Source: Rhizobium sp. NXC24 (GTDB lineage: Bacteria > Pseudomonadota > Alphaproteobacteria > Rhizobiales > Rhizobiaceae). From it: a DNA stretch of 64,000 bases. Below are positions 1-8,370 of this stretch, piece by piece. The notes under the pieces were generated by a model. It saw only the letters and a list, made by a program, of their open reading frames with translations, did not search any database and was not told the DNA's origin. Positions within the stretch are counted from its first letter, which is position 1. Each line of letters opens with the position of its first letter. The translations under genes and the position numbers were made by a program. The DNA lies in the NCBI RefSeq assembly GCF_002944315.1, contig NZ_CP024314.1, forward strand, positions 1 to 64,000, in the 5' to 3' direction.

Positions 1-491
1 AACATGTCCCCTGCGCAAGACCGGAGGAAATGGTGTTGAACAAGATCCTTGCGAACGGTCTCGAGTTTGTACGCTTGCTCAAGCTTTAGGCCGAGACCCC
101 GTACACTTTGTCTCAAGAAAAGAGCCGGAACTTGAACATGGGAAGGATGCCTACGTGAACAACTGCGAGCTCTCGGAGGAAAATTTCCAGCGACCGTCGT
201 TAGGATCCTGTTGGAGACGACGCGGGCGCCAAAAGATCAATCATGTCACCTATTTCACTTTGCGTTCCGGCGTTATTGTAGTAACCTCCTACTCGTCAAA
301 TCGATCCGCATTCAGCAGTTTTGCCTGCGACGGATTATCCCCTCCCAGACACTCTTTTGATCGAAATTGAGCCCTTCCAAAGGGTATAGGGAGTGACGGA
401 AGTTAAAGCCGAAATTACTTCCGTTTGGCAGCTTAGCTTAGATTTAACAGCCATTTAGACATAGGATAATTTGCATCCGCAAAAGGAGAAA
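1..491. other. Intergenic region, no gene recognised
   Basis: No reading frame here resembles a known protein, and no RNA gene or repeat was recognised. The right end carries a strong ribosome binding site (AAAAGGAG, 481-488) serving the small frame that starts at 492. The window edge may cut an element that begins further left. Confidence 0.5.
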
Positions 492-566
492 ATGGCTAGG
501 TTTTGGAGCGGGAGACCCCGGCAGCAACTCTATGGACATGATCCCTCCTACCGTTATTTGCAGTAA
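492..566 (+). CDS. Small ORF with strong ribosome binding site, possibly frameshifted membrane protein
   Basis: A 24-codon frame starts with ATG 7 bases after a purine-rich AAAAGGAG and encodes a basic, aromatic peptide (begins MARFWSGRPRQQ) that stops at TAA 564-566. Near 548-620 another frame encodes a hydrophobic, membrane-like stretch (LPLFAVTCILTIPVIW), which would follow naturally from ...DPSYRY if one frame change occurred near 545-555. So this is either a genuine very small peptide gene or the 5' part of a broken single-helix membrane protein. It lies just upstream of the secreted lyase gene and could be cotranscribed with it. The family is not recognised, and the frameshift idea is inference. 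Confidence 0.3.
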   Translation: MARFWSGRPRQQLYGHDPSYRYLQ

Positions 567-737
567 CCTGCATCCTGACAATTCCAGTCATTTGGCGACA
601 GATTGAAACGCCAGGCAACACGACGGCGATGCAACGCGAAGGACAGGGTCCTCGTCCTTTTCGCTGGATTTCAATCCACGAGATTCTATGTTTAAACGTT
701 CTTCCAGGGTGCGATGCGCGCCTATTGGGAGACGAAG

Positions 738-1838
738 ATGTGGCGTTTGACGCCTGCTACTATGTTTCTTTTGCTTTTTGTCGCGGTCACATCCAGCGCG
801 TCGGCAGCCGAGCTTCTCTACAATGATTTCAGGTCGCCGACGCTAGATCAGAGCCAATGGTGTTCCTGCCAGATCGATAACAAAAATACACCGGTAACAT
901 TCTCGGCCGATCCAGCCGAAAGGAGGGATTACATAGCCGGGATTACCGTCAACGAATCCTCACTCGGCGGCAAGAAGTGCGAACCTGCTTGCAAGGCGCC
1001 GCAGGAGGTCCTGACTGCGCAACACTTCTTGGTGACCGAAGTCAGCAGACCGGAGTTTCTCGGCACGAACTTCTTTGCGAAAGTGAAGCCGACGTGGGCG
1101 CCGACGGCGAACCAACCTGATCCTTATTGCGACGACAACGCCTGGAGCCGGGCCAAGGCAGCTCACCAGGAGGACGAATGCATTCAGCGTGAAGAGCTTC
1201 GCCTGCAAAAGACCTTCTTTCGAAGGTCCGATGTGCCGCTCGTCTATTCCTTCCGCTTCCGCATGCCGAAAGAGGTTTTGAACGATAAGGATTCCATTCG
1301 CTGGATAACGGCGCAATGGAAACAGGAGCCTATAAATAGCAAGTACGCGCAGGAGTTTGCGGGCTGGTCACCAAGCCCGTTTCTCGCCCAGCGCTATGAT
1401 GACGGCATCCTGCATGTCACGGTTCAGGACGATATGTGCAGGTGCTTGATCGCCTCGGCGCCAGCCAAGGGAAGCAAGCTCGCCTGGAAAAACGGAACGC
1501 CGCATTATTGCCAGTCTATCCGGCCGGAGGACAGCGACGGCAAAGCCTGCACGCCCAATTTGAAGGTGGAGTATGGCCGCAATCCCATCCTGTCGACGCC
1601 GGCGGGGAAATGGGTCGAGATGCGTTATCGCGTGCAGGCCGGTCGTGACGGCAGCGCTTTCATCGAGATTCATCAGGATGGCCGGTTCATCGCCAGGGTA
1701 ACCGGCAAGATCGGGTATGAGCCTGATCCATCATCTCCACCGATGACCAAGTTTAAGATCGGCCAATACCGCGACTATATACCGTCCTCGGACACGTTGG
1801 AGCTGGATTGGATCAGGATCGAGACCGCCCGGAAATGA
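738..1838 (+). CDS. Secreted polysaccharide lyase-like protein
   Basis: The protein has 366 residues from the chosen start MWRLTPATM. That start places a clean Sec signal peptide first (hydrophobic run LLLFVAVTSSASA, likely cut before AELLYND); the in-frame ATG at 714 would only add eight polar residues. The mature part has several cysteines (CSCQ, CEPAC, DDMCRC, ACTP), consistent with an extracytoplasmic protein. The second half reads like the jelly-roll of heparin-lyase-type families (Polysacc_lyase, PF14099): SIRWITAQWKQ, a central region, then WVEMRYRVQ and a closing FKIGQYRDY...LELDWIRIE strand set. Cleavage or binding of an acidic polysaccharide, perhaps an exopolysaccharide, is inferred from the fold only. 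A non-catalytic glycan-binding role is possible. Confidence 0.6.
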   Translation: MWRLTPATMFLLLFVAVTSSASAAELLYNDFRSPTLDQSQWCSCQIDNKNTPVTFSADPAERRDYIAGITVNESSLGGKKCEPACKAPQEVLTAQHFLVTEVSRPEFLGTNFFAKVKPTWAPTANQPDPYCDDNAWSRAKAAHQEDECIQREELRLQKTFFRRSDVPLVYSFRFRMPKEVLNDKDSIRWITAQWKQEPINSKYAQEFAGWSPSPFLAQRYDDGILHVTVQDDMCRCLIASAPAKGSKLAWKNGTPHYCQSIRPEDSDGKACTPNLKVEYGRNPILSTPAGKWVEMRYRVQAGRDGSAFIEIHQDGRFIARVTGKIGYEPDPSSPPMTKFKIGQYRDYIPSSDTLELDWIRIETARK

Positions 1839-1913
1839 GGCAGCCTTGCCCTGCGAGGCGTCAATCCGCGGCGATCGAATGGTAAACCCGCGAACGAATG
1901 CCTCTCCGTTCAG

Positions 1914-3080
1914 CTATGACAATCGCTGCGCAACCAGGGCGGCCCAGTAGTCGATGCCGTAGGCGATGGCATTGTCATTGAAGTCATAAGCCGGATTATG
2001 CAGATCGGCGCTGTCGCCATTGCCGACCCAGATGAGCGCGCCGGGCCGCTTTTCGAGCATATAGGAAAAGTCTTCCGAACCCATCGTCATTGGCCAGTTG
2101 CCGTTGACGCGCTCTGCGCCGACAACGTTCTTCGCGGCGGCGATCGCAACCGCGGTCTTCTCGGCATTGTTGACGGTCACGGGATATCCCGGGCGCCAAT
2201 CGATTTCGGCCTGCGTGTCATGGAGCTTCGCCGTCCCAGTCACCACATCGCGAAACCGTTGCTCTACGGCGCGGCGTGTCGCCGGCAGCATCGTGCGGAC
2301 CGTGCCGCCGATTTCGACGGCGGGAGGGATGACGTTCAGCGCCTTCCGGTCGCCGCCGCTGATGAAGGTAACGGAAACGACGACGGGATCGAACGGATCG
2401 GTAAAGCGCGATGCGATCGACTGGAGCGCGACGATGACATGCGAAGCGACAAGCACGGGGTCGCGGGCAAGATGCGGCGAAGCCGCGTGGCCACCGCGTC
2501 CGTGGATGGTGATGACGAAACGGTCCCCAGCAGCCATCATCGGGCCGCTGCGGATGGCGAACGAGCCGACGGCGAGGCCCGGCTGATTATGCATGCCATA
2601 GACTTCCTCGATGCCGAAACGATCGAGCAAACCTTCCTCCAGCATCACGCGCCCGCCGCCGCCGCCTTCTTCCGCCGGCTGGAAGATCAGAACGATCTTG
2701 CCCGCAAAATTGCGATCGGCGGCAAACCGTTTGGCGGCACCCAGGAGCATGGCGGTGTGACCGTCATGGCCGCAGGCATGCATCATGTTTGGTATCTTCG
2801 AGGCGTAAGGCAGGTTCGTCTGTTCGGACATCGGCAGCGCGTCCATGTCGCAGCGAAGCGCGATCGTCTTGCCATTGCCTCTGTTACCTGAGATCACCGC
2901 CACGACCCCGGACTTGGCCATCCCGGTCACTACCTCGTCGCAGCCGAACGCCCTCAGCTTCTCCGCCACCATCGCCGACGTGCGTGGCAGATCGAATAGA
3001 AGTTCCGGATATTGATGTATCTCGCGACGCCAGTTCTTGGCCTCATCCGCAATGATGCGCGATGCTTCGGACGGGTTCAT
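1914..3080 (-). CDS. M20 family amidohydrolase (hippurate hydrolase-like)
   Basis: The 388-residue length is typical of M20D aminoacylase/amidohydrolases that hydrolyse N-acyl amino acids or related amides in the cytoplasm. Dimetal-site motifs are visible: RCDMDALPMSE (about 76-86), MHACGHDGH with Cys103 and His105, QPAEEGGGG with the catalytic Glu137/138, GMHN, and the C-terminal MGSEDFSYM. A dimerisation lid lies between about 185 and 300. The start has AAGGAGACTGTTC just upstream. The gene stands alone, divergent from the cyclase at 3480 and convergent with the lyase gene. The substrate cannot be read from sequence; hippurate, N-acetyl amino acids and auxin conjugates are all used in this family. 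Confidence 0.85.
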   Translation of the reverse strand: MNPSEASRIIADEAKNWRREIHQYPELLFDLPRTSAMVAEKLRAFGCDEVVTGMAKSGVVAVISGNRGNGKTIALRCDMDALPMSEQTNLPYASKIPNMMHACGHDGHTAMLLGAAKRFAADRNFAGKIVLIFQPAEEGGGGGRVMLEEGLLDRFGIEEVYGMHNQPGLAVGSFAIRSGPMMAAGDRFVITIHGRGGHAASPHLARDPVLVASHVIVALQSIASRFTDPFDPVVVSVTFISGGDRKALNVIPPAVEIGGTVRTMLPATRRAVEQRFRDVVTGTAKLHDTQAEIDWRPGYPVTVNNAEKTAVAIAAAKNVVGAERVNGNWPMTMGSEDFSYMLEKRPGALIWVGNGDSADLHNPAYDFNDNAIAYGIDYWAALVAQRLS

Positions 3081-3479
3081 GAACAGTCTCCTTCAGAAAG
3101 TCTTACAAATCGCCGCGATGCCGGCGGGAGCGGATCTGTACCAGAGATAACGACGAGCAGCATACGAGTATAGTCACCTTTGCAGACGGCCCAAGATATG
3201 GGCCGCCTGTCAATTGATTTGTGACCCGGGGACATTGCTCATCGTCTGCCATGCGTTTGACGGCCTGCGACGGTTCGCCTCACGTTTAAAGAATACGGAA
3301 TTCGACCTATCTATCTTTGGCCAGGTAGCACGAGGCGCGGTATAGGTTCGCGCTTCGGTTTATAAAATCATGGGCTGAAGCCGATTGTCGTTCCAGGTAA
3401 ATGACAATCGGCGTATATTCGCACTTCGGCGTGGATCGTTGCGCGACGACAGAGACCAGGTATTTGTGGGGTACGGGTA
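3081..3479. other. Divergent intergenic region with a perfect 7-bp inverted repeat
   Basis: This 400-bp gap separates the divergent amidohydrolase and cyclase genes and must hold both promoters. It contains CGGCCCA-AGATA-TGGGCCG (3187-3205), an exact 7-bp inverted repeat with a 5-base centre, about 107 bp upstream of the amidohydrolase start. No T-run follows on either strand, so an operator is more likely than a terminator. No regulator gene is adjacent. Confidence 0.35.
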
Positions 3480-4742
3480 ATGCAATTGTCATCGGAAGCG
3501 GCGTCCCGCTCGCATGTCGAGAGCCAGGGTATATGGCCGGCAAGACGGAGTAATATCCTCGATTGGCTGATGCATGATACCCGCGACGAACGCTTCATCG
3601 ACAATATCCTCGTGGACTTGTGCGGGAGACTGCGGGCAGCGGGTATCCCGGTCGCACGGGCGACGTTGCATTTCAGAACGCTTCATCCGCAATGGCTCGG
3701 TGCACGAATCCTCTGGCGTATAGGGATGGAGGAGGCAAACATCAGCACCTTCAGCTACGGGGTGGAGACGACACCGCAGTTTCTGGCTAGCCCGATCAAC
3801 GAGATCTTCAATGGAGCCGCCGAGGTTCGCCAGAACCTCGAAAAGCTGGATACGGCCGATCGGCCCGCCTATCCGCTCTACGAGGAAATGCATGCCGAAG
3901 GATTGACCGACTATATCGCCTGGCCGATCTACCATACGCTCGGCAAGCGCCATATCGTCACCTTTGCCGCCGACATACCGGGCGGCTTTACCGAAGAGCA
4001 TGTCACCTTCCTGAAGGACCTACTGCCGGCCCTGACGCTGGTGAGCGAGATCCGGCTGAAGAACATCCTGGCCCGGACGCTTCTGCGCACCTATGTAGGG
4101 CCGCATGCCAGCGAGAAAATCCTTGCGGGTGCTACCACCCGCGGCAGCGGCACGACCGTCGGCGCGGCCATCCTCATCTGCGACCTGCGCGACTTCACGA
4201 CGATTTCGGACATGTGGCCGCGCGACGACGTGATCGACCTTCTGAACGGCTATTTCGACGCGATGTCGGAGCCGATCGAGAAACATGGCGGCGAGATTCT
4301 CAAATTCATGGGGGATGGATTACTGGCCATTTTTCCGCTGAGCGATCCCATGGCCTGCGCTAACCTTCTTCAGGCGATCAGCGAGGCGGAGGCTGCGGTC
4401 GGCGCGTTGAATGAGGAAAATAGTCGGAATGGCCGCGAGGTCTTGCGTTACGGCGTCGGCGTGCATGTCGGCGATGTGATGTATGGCAATATCGGTTCGC
4501 GTACCCGCCTTGATTTCACCGTCATCGGGCCGGCCGTCAATGTCGCTTCGCGACTGGAGACATTGACCAAGGAGGTCAAACGGCCCGTCTTGTTGTCCAA
4601 GGCCTTCGTCGATATGGCAGGCTGTGAGATCGAAATGGAAAGCCTTGGTGCCTTCCCACTCAAGGGTCTTGGTGAACCGGTCGATGTCTTCGCCTTTGCG
4701 ACGAATGGAAATAGCGTAGCGCGCCACAAAGCGCGATCCTGA
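3480..4742 (+). CDS. Class III adenylate cyclase
   Basis: The protein has 420 residues. About 1-200 form an N-terminal sensor-like region of GAF type, soluble with no membrane segment. About 225-410 are a class III cyclase domain. Visible motifs are CDLRDFTTISD (metal-binding Asp235), EILKFMGDGLLAIF (Lys275 and Asp279), VHVGDVMYGNIGS, then RLDFTVIGPAVNVASRL with the transition-state Asn/Arg. The Lys in KFMGDG with Asp in LDFTVIG is the adenine-selecting pair, so ATP to cAMP is favoured over cGMP. Rhizobia typically carry many such cyclases. The signal sensed is unknown. No strong ribosome binding site precedes the ATG (only GTGGGGTACGGGTA), and the gene appears monocistronic. Confidence 0.88.
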   Translation: MQLSSEAASRSHVESQGIWPARRSNILDWLMHDTRDERFIDNILVDLCGRLRAAGIPVARATLHFRTLHPQWLGARILWRIGMEEANISTFSYGVETTPQFLASPINEIFNGAAEVRQNLEKLDTADRPAYPLYEEMHAEGLTDYIAWPIYHTLGKRHIVTFAADIPGGFTEEHVTFLKDLLPALTLVSEIRLKNILARTLLRTYVGPHASEKILAGATTRGSGTTVGAAILICDLRDFTTISDMWPRDDVIDLLNGYFDAMSEPIEKHGGEILKFMGDGLLAIFPLSDPMACANLLQAISEAEAAVGALNEENSRNGREVLRYGVGVHVGDVMYGNIGSRTRLDFTVIGPAVNVASRLETLTKEVKRPVLLSKAFVDMAGCEIEMESLGAFPLKGLGEPVDVFAFATNGNSVARHKARS

Positions 4743-4976
4743 TATGTTTCCGAGATCATGCCCGGTCCATTTTCTGGACCTCGCGGAGCGAAAAAGCTGA
4801 TCGCAAAACGTGAAGTGTCGAGGGCTGTTGTCTCTTGTATATTAGGATGAGTGGAAAGACGATAGCCGCCTCAATTTCGTGGGATCGTTCTGCGATCACG
4901 GACGTTAGTTTGGGCCGACTCAACGGCTCGGCGACCGGGTGCCCTGCACCCTGAATACTCTGACAAGGAGAGAAAG

Positions 4977-5495
4977 ATGAATAAATTACTCGCCACGGCA
5001 TTTTCAGTAGCAGCATTGATCGTCATCGGCGGGACGGGGGTACGCGCGGCCGACCTACAGACCACCTACCAGGAGCCGGACGAGCGCAATGGGGTAAAGA
5101 TCGGCTATCTTACGTGCGACGTCGGCGGCGGTGTCGGCTATGTGCTTGGCTCTGCAAAAGAGGCCGACTGCGTTTTCCGCTCGACCGTCGGAAAGGAGCG
5201 CATTGACCATTATAGCGGTGCGATCAGAAAACTGGGCGTCGATCTCGGCTTCACCACCCGCAGCCGTCTTGTCTGGCTCGTTTTTGCTCCGACAGCCGGC
5301 TATCATCATGGTGCGTTAAGCGGCCTTTATACGGGCGTTACCGCGGAGGCGACCCTTGGTGCCGGCGTTGGTGCCAACGTTCTTCTCGGTGGCAGCTCCG
5401 GCTCCGTGCATCTGCAGCTAATCAGTGTAACCGGCCAGCTCGGGCTCAACGTCGCCGCTACCGGTACGTCGGTGACGCTGACCACGATAGACTAA
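4977..5495 (+). CDS. DUF992 family secreted protein
   Basis: This is a 172-residue protein with a signal peptide (MNKLLATAFSVAALIVIGG, cleavage probably after VRA-AD). The mature part matches the DUF992 family common in Rhizobiales: VKIGYLTCDVGGGVGYVLGS, ADCVFRS, an ERIDHYSGAI block, then LGVDLGFTTRSRLVWLVFAP and a glycine-rich end. Two conserved cysteines (in LTCDV and ADCVF) probably form a disulfide. The ribosome binding site is AAGGAGAGAAAG. It is expected to be periplasmic or outer-surface; the function of the family is unknown. No operon partner is evident. Confidence 0.8.
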   Translation: MNKLLATAFSVAALIVIGGTGVRAADLQTTYQEPDERNGVKIGYLTCDVGGGVGYVLGSAKEADCVFRSTVGKERIDHYSGAIRKLGVDLGFTTRSRLVWLVFAPTAGYHHGALSGLYTGVTAEATLGAGVGANVLLGGSSGSVHLQLISVTGQLGLNVAATGTSVTLTTID

Positions 5496-5524
5496 GCATA
5501 TCTTCATTTGCCAGTTCCGCCCCG

Positions 5525-5552
5525 TGCGTATCTTCTCTAGGGAGGGTACGCA
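5525..5552. other. Hairpin downstream of the DUF992 gene
   Basis: TGCGTA (5525-5530) pairs with TACGCA (5547-5552), and the pyrimidine-rich and purine-rich inner arms can extend the stem with G-U pairs. It begins 30 bases after the DUF992 stop codon. No T-run follows, so a role in termination or 3'-end protection is only probable. Confidence 0.35.
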
Positions 5553-5849
5553 TAGGGTGCGACTACGGATGCATGATGGGACACTTTTAAAACGTGGTCA
5601 TCGTGCAAATGATTGTCTTTGGTGGGTTACTCAACTACCTGGCTGACGCATTTTCAGCCCCAGACAACGCGTGCCGCCGGCGGTCTCGGTGGCATGGGCA
5701 CACCCTAAGCGTGTTTGTGGTATTTTATACCAGCTAAGGTTATCTCTTGCTATACCGACAAAACGCTTCGGCAAAACGAAAATGCATTCACGGCCGCGTC
5801 CGCGAGGGCTATAGCTGTCCATCGTCGATGAATACGTGGACCTGAACTC

Positions 5850-7082
5850 ATGACTGATACCGTTATCGATCGCTTCCTTCGCTATGTCGTTATCGACACC
5901 CAATCGGATCCCACGTCATCGACGCAGCCGTCTACGGAAAAACAGAGGAATCTTGGCCGACTCCTGGTGGAGGAATTGCTGGCGATCGGCCTTTCCGATG
6001 CGCATCTCGATGAGCACGGTTACGTCTATGCAACCGTCCCGTCCAATGTCGACAGGCCAGTGCCGGTCATCTGCTTCTGTTCGCATATGGATACGGCGCC
6101 CGATTTCACCGGCACCAATGTCAAGCCGCAAATCCTGCGAAACTATGGTGGCGGCGACATCCAGCTTCCGGGCGATCCGCAACAGGTCATTCGCGTCAGC
6201 GACAATCCGGTTCTGCGCGACCAGATCGGCAACGACATCATCACCTCCGACGGCACGACGCTGCTCGGTGCCGATGATAAGGCTGGCCTTGCGGAAATCA
6301 TGACGGCCGCCCAGTTTTTGGTCGACAATCCGGAGATCGAACACGGAACGATCAAGCTTCTGTTCACGACGGATGAGGAAATCGGACGTGGGGTCGACAA
6401 GGTCGATCTGACGAAGCTCGGCGCAGAGTTCGCCTACACCGTCGATGGCGAAACGGCCGGCCATATCGAGGATGAAACCTTTTCCGCCGACGGCGTCGAA
6501 ATCACCATTCAAGGCGTTGCCATCCACCCAGGTTTTGCCAAGAGTAAGATGGAGAACGCCATCAAAATCGCCGGCGCGATCATTAGCCGGCTTCCGGAAG
6601 ACATGGCGCCGGAGACGACAGACGGCAGGGATGGTTTTGTCCATCCAACCGGTGTGACCGGTTCGATGGAAAAGGCAGCCCTCAGCTTTATCATTCGCGA
6701 TTTCAACGATGATGGTCTCGCTGCCAAGGAGGCTATGCTCGAGGCGACCGTAAAGGAGGTGATGGCGGAATATCCCGGCTCCACCTATTCCTTCAAGGTC
6801 AGGCAGCAGTACCGCAACATGAAGACCATCCTCGACCGCCATCCGGAGATCGCCGACAACGCCATCGAGGCCGTCCGGCGCGCTGGCATGACGCCCGTGC
6901 GCGGCAGCATCCGAGGCGGCACCGACGGTTCGCGACTGTCGTTCATGGGCCTGCCCTGCGCCAACATCTTCGCCGGAGGCCATGCCTTTCACTCGCCGCT
7001 CGAATGGGTCAGCCGGCAAGACATGGAGAAGGGCGTCAAGACGCTTGTCGAACTGGCAAAACTCTGGGCGGAGCGCGCCTAA
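5850..7082 (+). CDS. pepT: Peptidase T (tripeptide aminopeptidase)
   Basis: The 410-residue length is usual for PepT, a cytoplasmic dizinc M20B enzyme that removes the N-terminal residue from tripeptides. Visible sites are FCSHMDTAPD (His79, catalytic Asp81), LLGADDKAG (bridging Asp142), FTTDEEIGRG (Glu176/177), YTVDGETAG (Asp199) and near the end FAGGHAFHSPLEWV (His378/His381). The central dimerisation domain carries the HPGFAKSKMENA block typical of PepT. The ribosome binding site is weak (no GGAG within 12 bases), but the first residues MTDTVIDRFLRYV fit the family start. It is single, with the monooxygenase convergent 45 bp downstream. Confidence 0.92.
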   Translation: MTDTVIDRFLRYVVIDTQSDPTSSTQPSTEKQRNLGRLLVEELLAIGLSDAHLDEHGYVYATVPSNVDRPVPVICFCSHMDTAPDFTGTNVKPQILRNYGGGDIQLPGDPQQVIRVSDNPVLRDQIGNDIITSDGTTLLGADDKAGLAEIMTAAQFLVDNPEIEHGTIKLLFTTDEEIGRGVDKVDLTKLGAEFAYTVDGETAGHIEDETFSADGVEITIQGVAIHPGFAKSKMENAIKIAGAIISRLPEDMAPETTDGRDGFVHPTGVTGSMEKAALSFIIRDFNDDGLAAKEAMLEATVKEVMAEYPGSTYSFKVRQQYRNMKTILDRHPEIADNAIEAVRRAGMTPVRGSIRGGTDGSRLSFMGLPCANIFAGGHAFHSPLEWVSRQDMEKGVKTLVELAKLWAERA

Positions 7083-7127
7083 CGCATGCGATGATAGCGT
7101 CGTCTGAAATAGATTGACGCCTTTCCT

Positions 7128-8222
7128 TCATTCGACTCGAAGTCCCGCCTTTTTCAGAAGCGGGATGACCCGATCGCAAAAATAGGGCAGTTCCTGCGTA
7201 TAGTTGACGAAGGACAGAGCTATGCCGGCATAGCCCTGGGCAGATATGGCGATCATATCCTCGACGATCTTTTCCGGCGTGCCGATCAACGGATAGCTGC
7301 CCGCGCCGCCGGCGAAGCGCTGGCGGTATCGGTCATAGGCATCGCGGTCGTGCGATTGCGAGAATTCCTTCTTGCCGGCCATATGCTGATCGACGGCGGC
7401 GTGGTCGGCCATGGTGACGGCGTAGCGGGTGTAATAGTCCTCCGCCTCCTGCTGCGTCTGGCGGCAGACGACGTGGCAGACGGTGTAGACGCCGACATCC
7501 CTGCCCTTTCTCTCCGCCCTTTCGCGGATATCGATGACATGTTTTCCTGCATCCGCGATCTCGGTGAAGGTGGTGAAGAGATAGTCGCAGCTCGCCGCCG
7601 CAAAATCGCGGCCCGGACCGCCGAAAGCGGCGTTCATCGTCACCGGCCGCGGCGTCTGCAGACTTGCCGGCCGGCTCACGGCTTCCTTCAGCGTGTAATA
7701 GGTGCCGGCATAGTCGACTGGATCGTCGGAGGCGTAGACCTTTTCAAGGATCTCCAGCCATTCCGCCGCCTGGTCGTAGCCCTTCTCGACCAGGGGAATG
7801 CCGAACATGCCGAATTCCTTCGGGTTCCAGCCGCAGACGATGTTGAGGCCTGCTCGCCCCTGGCTGACATGATCGACCGTCGCCAGCGATTTGGCGGCAT
7901 AAAGCGGATGCACCAACGGCACATGCACCGTCATGAATAGGCCGATCTTCTCGGTCGCGGCCGCCAGCGCCGCCGCCCAGGTGAAAGTCTCGAACGACCA
8001 TTCGCGCACCCGGTTCTTACCGCCGAAGCCTCGCCAGCGGGCAATCGGCAGAAAGAATTCCAGCCCGGCGCGATCGGCGATCTGCGCAGCGGTCAGATTG
8101 TCCTGCCAGCCAGCGGCCCAGCGTTCCGGCACATCGGTGATCGCCAGCCCGCCATCGGCATTGGCGGAGAATACGCCAAGCTTCAGCCGGTTCGGGCCTT
8201 TCAGCGGATGCGGCTTGATCAT
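7128..8222 (-). CDS. LLM-class flavin-dependent monooxygenase
   Basis: The protein has 364 residues from ATG 8222, which has an AGAGGGAAAG ribosome binding site; the in-frame extension upstream to 8432 is low-complexity and runs through the terminator of the neighbouring gene, so it is rejected. It is a luciferase-like TIM barrel: WRGFGGKNRVREWSFETFTWAAALAAAT, HPLYAAKSLATVDHVSQGR, GLNIVCGWNPKEFGMFGI, then SRPASLQTPRP and the flavin-site region. These match SsuD/RutA/SfnG-type FMNH2-dependent enzymes that cleave C-S bonds or pyrimidine rings. No flavin reductase, sulfonate transporter or rut genes adjoin, so the substrate is unknown. Its promoter region has an 18-bp palindrome at 8306-8323. 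Confidence 0.8.
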   Translation of the reverse strand: MIKPHPLKGPNRLKLGVFSANADGGLAITDVPERWAAGWQDNLTAAQIADRAGLEFFLPIARWRGFGGKNRVREWSFETFTWAAALAAATEKIGLFMTVHVPLVHPLYAAKSLATVDHVSQGRAGLNIVCGWNPKEFGMFGIPLVEKGYDQAAEWLEILEKVYASDDPVDYAGTYYTLKEAVSRPASLQTPRPVTMNAAFGGPGRDFAAASCDYLFTTFTEIADAGKHVIDIRERAERKGRDVGVYTVCHVVCRQTQQEAEDYYTRYAVTMADHAAVDQHMAGKKEFSQSHDRDAYDRYRQRFAGGAGSYPLIGTPEKIVEDMIAISAQGYAGIALSFVNYTQELPYFCDRVIPLLKKAGLRVE

Positions 8223-8305
8223 CTTTCCCTCTTCATTTTCGTCTTCGGCGGGCAAGACGGATGGCGGGTGGAACAGGACTTGCCCAAACATTGCCAATCG
8301 TGAAA

Positions 8306-8323
8306 GTGCCGGACGTCCGGCAC
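8306..8323. promoter_or_regulatory. Perfect 18-bp palindrome upstream of the monooxygenase gene
   Basis: GTGCCGGACGTCCGGCAC is an exact palindrome with no spacer, centred about 92 bp upstream of the monooxygenase start. It directly abuts the T-run of the MFS terminator. It could be an operator for a dimeric repressor, or a second hairpin reinforcing termination. Sequence alone does not decide. Confidence 0.45.
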
Positions 8324-8357
8324 AAAAAGCCCGGCGCGATATCGTTTCGCGCCGGGC
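8324..8357 (-). terminator. Rho-independent terminator of the MFS transporter gene
   Basis: Read on the minus strand, an 11-bp perfect stem (GCCCGGCGCGA pairing with TCGCGCCGGGC, loop of 7) is followed by TTTTT. It lies 13 bases past the stop codon of the MFS gene at 8371. Stem, loop and U-run all fit an intrinsic terminator. Confidence 0.88.
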
Positions 8358-8370
8358 CTTTCTTCGGTTG

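Noticed and set aside
629..826. 65-codon frame overlapping the lyase start
   Set aside because: No ribosome binding site at its ATG, and it overlaps the signal peptide of the lyase; at most it is the tail of the possible frameshifted small gene.
5916..7019. Long minus-strand open frame opposite pepT
   Set aside because: Antisense shadow of a clearly identified gene; composition is that of the complementary codons and no family motif is present.
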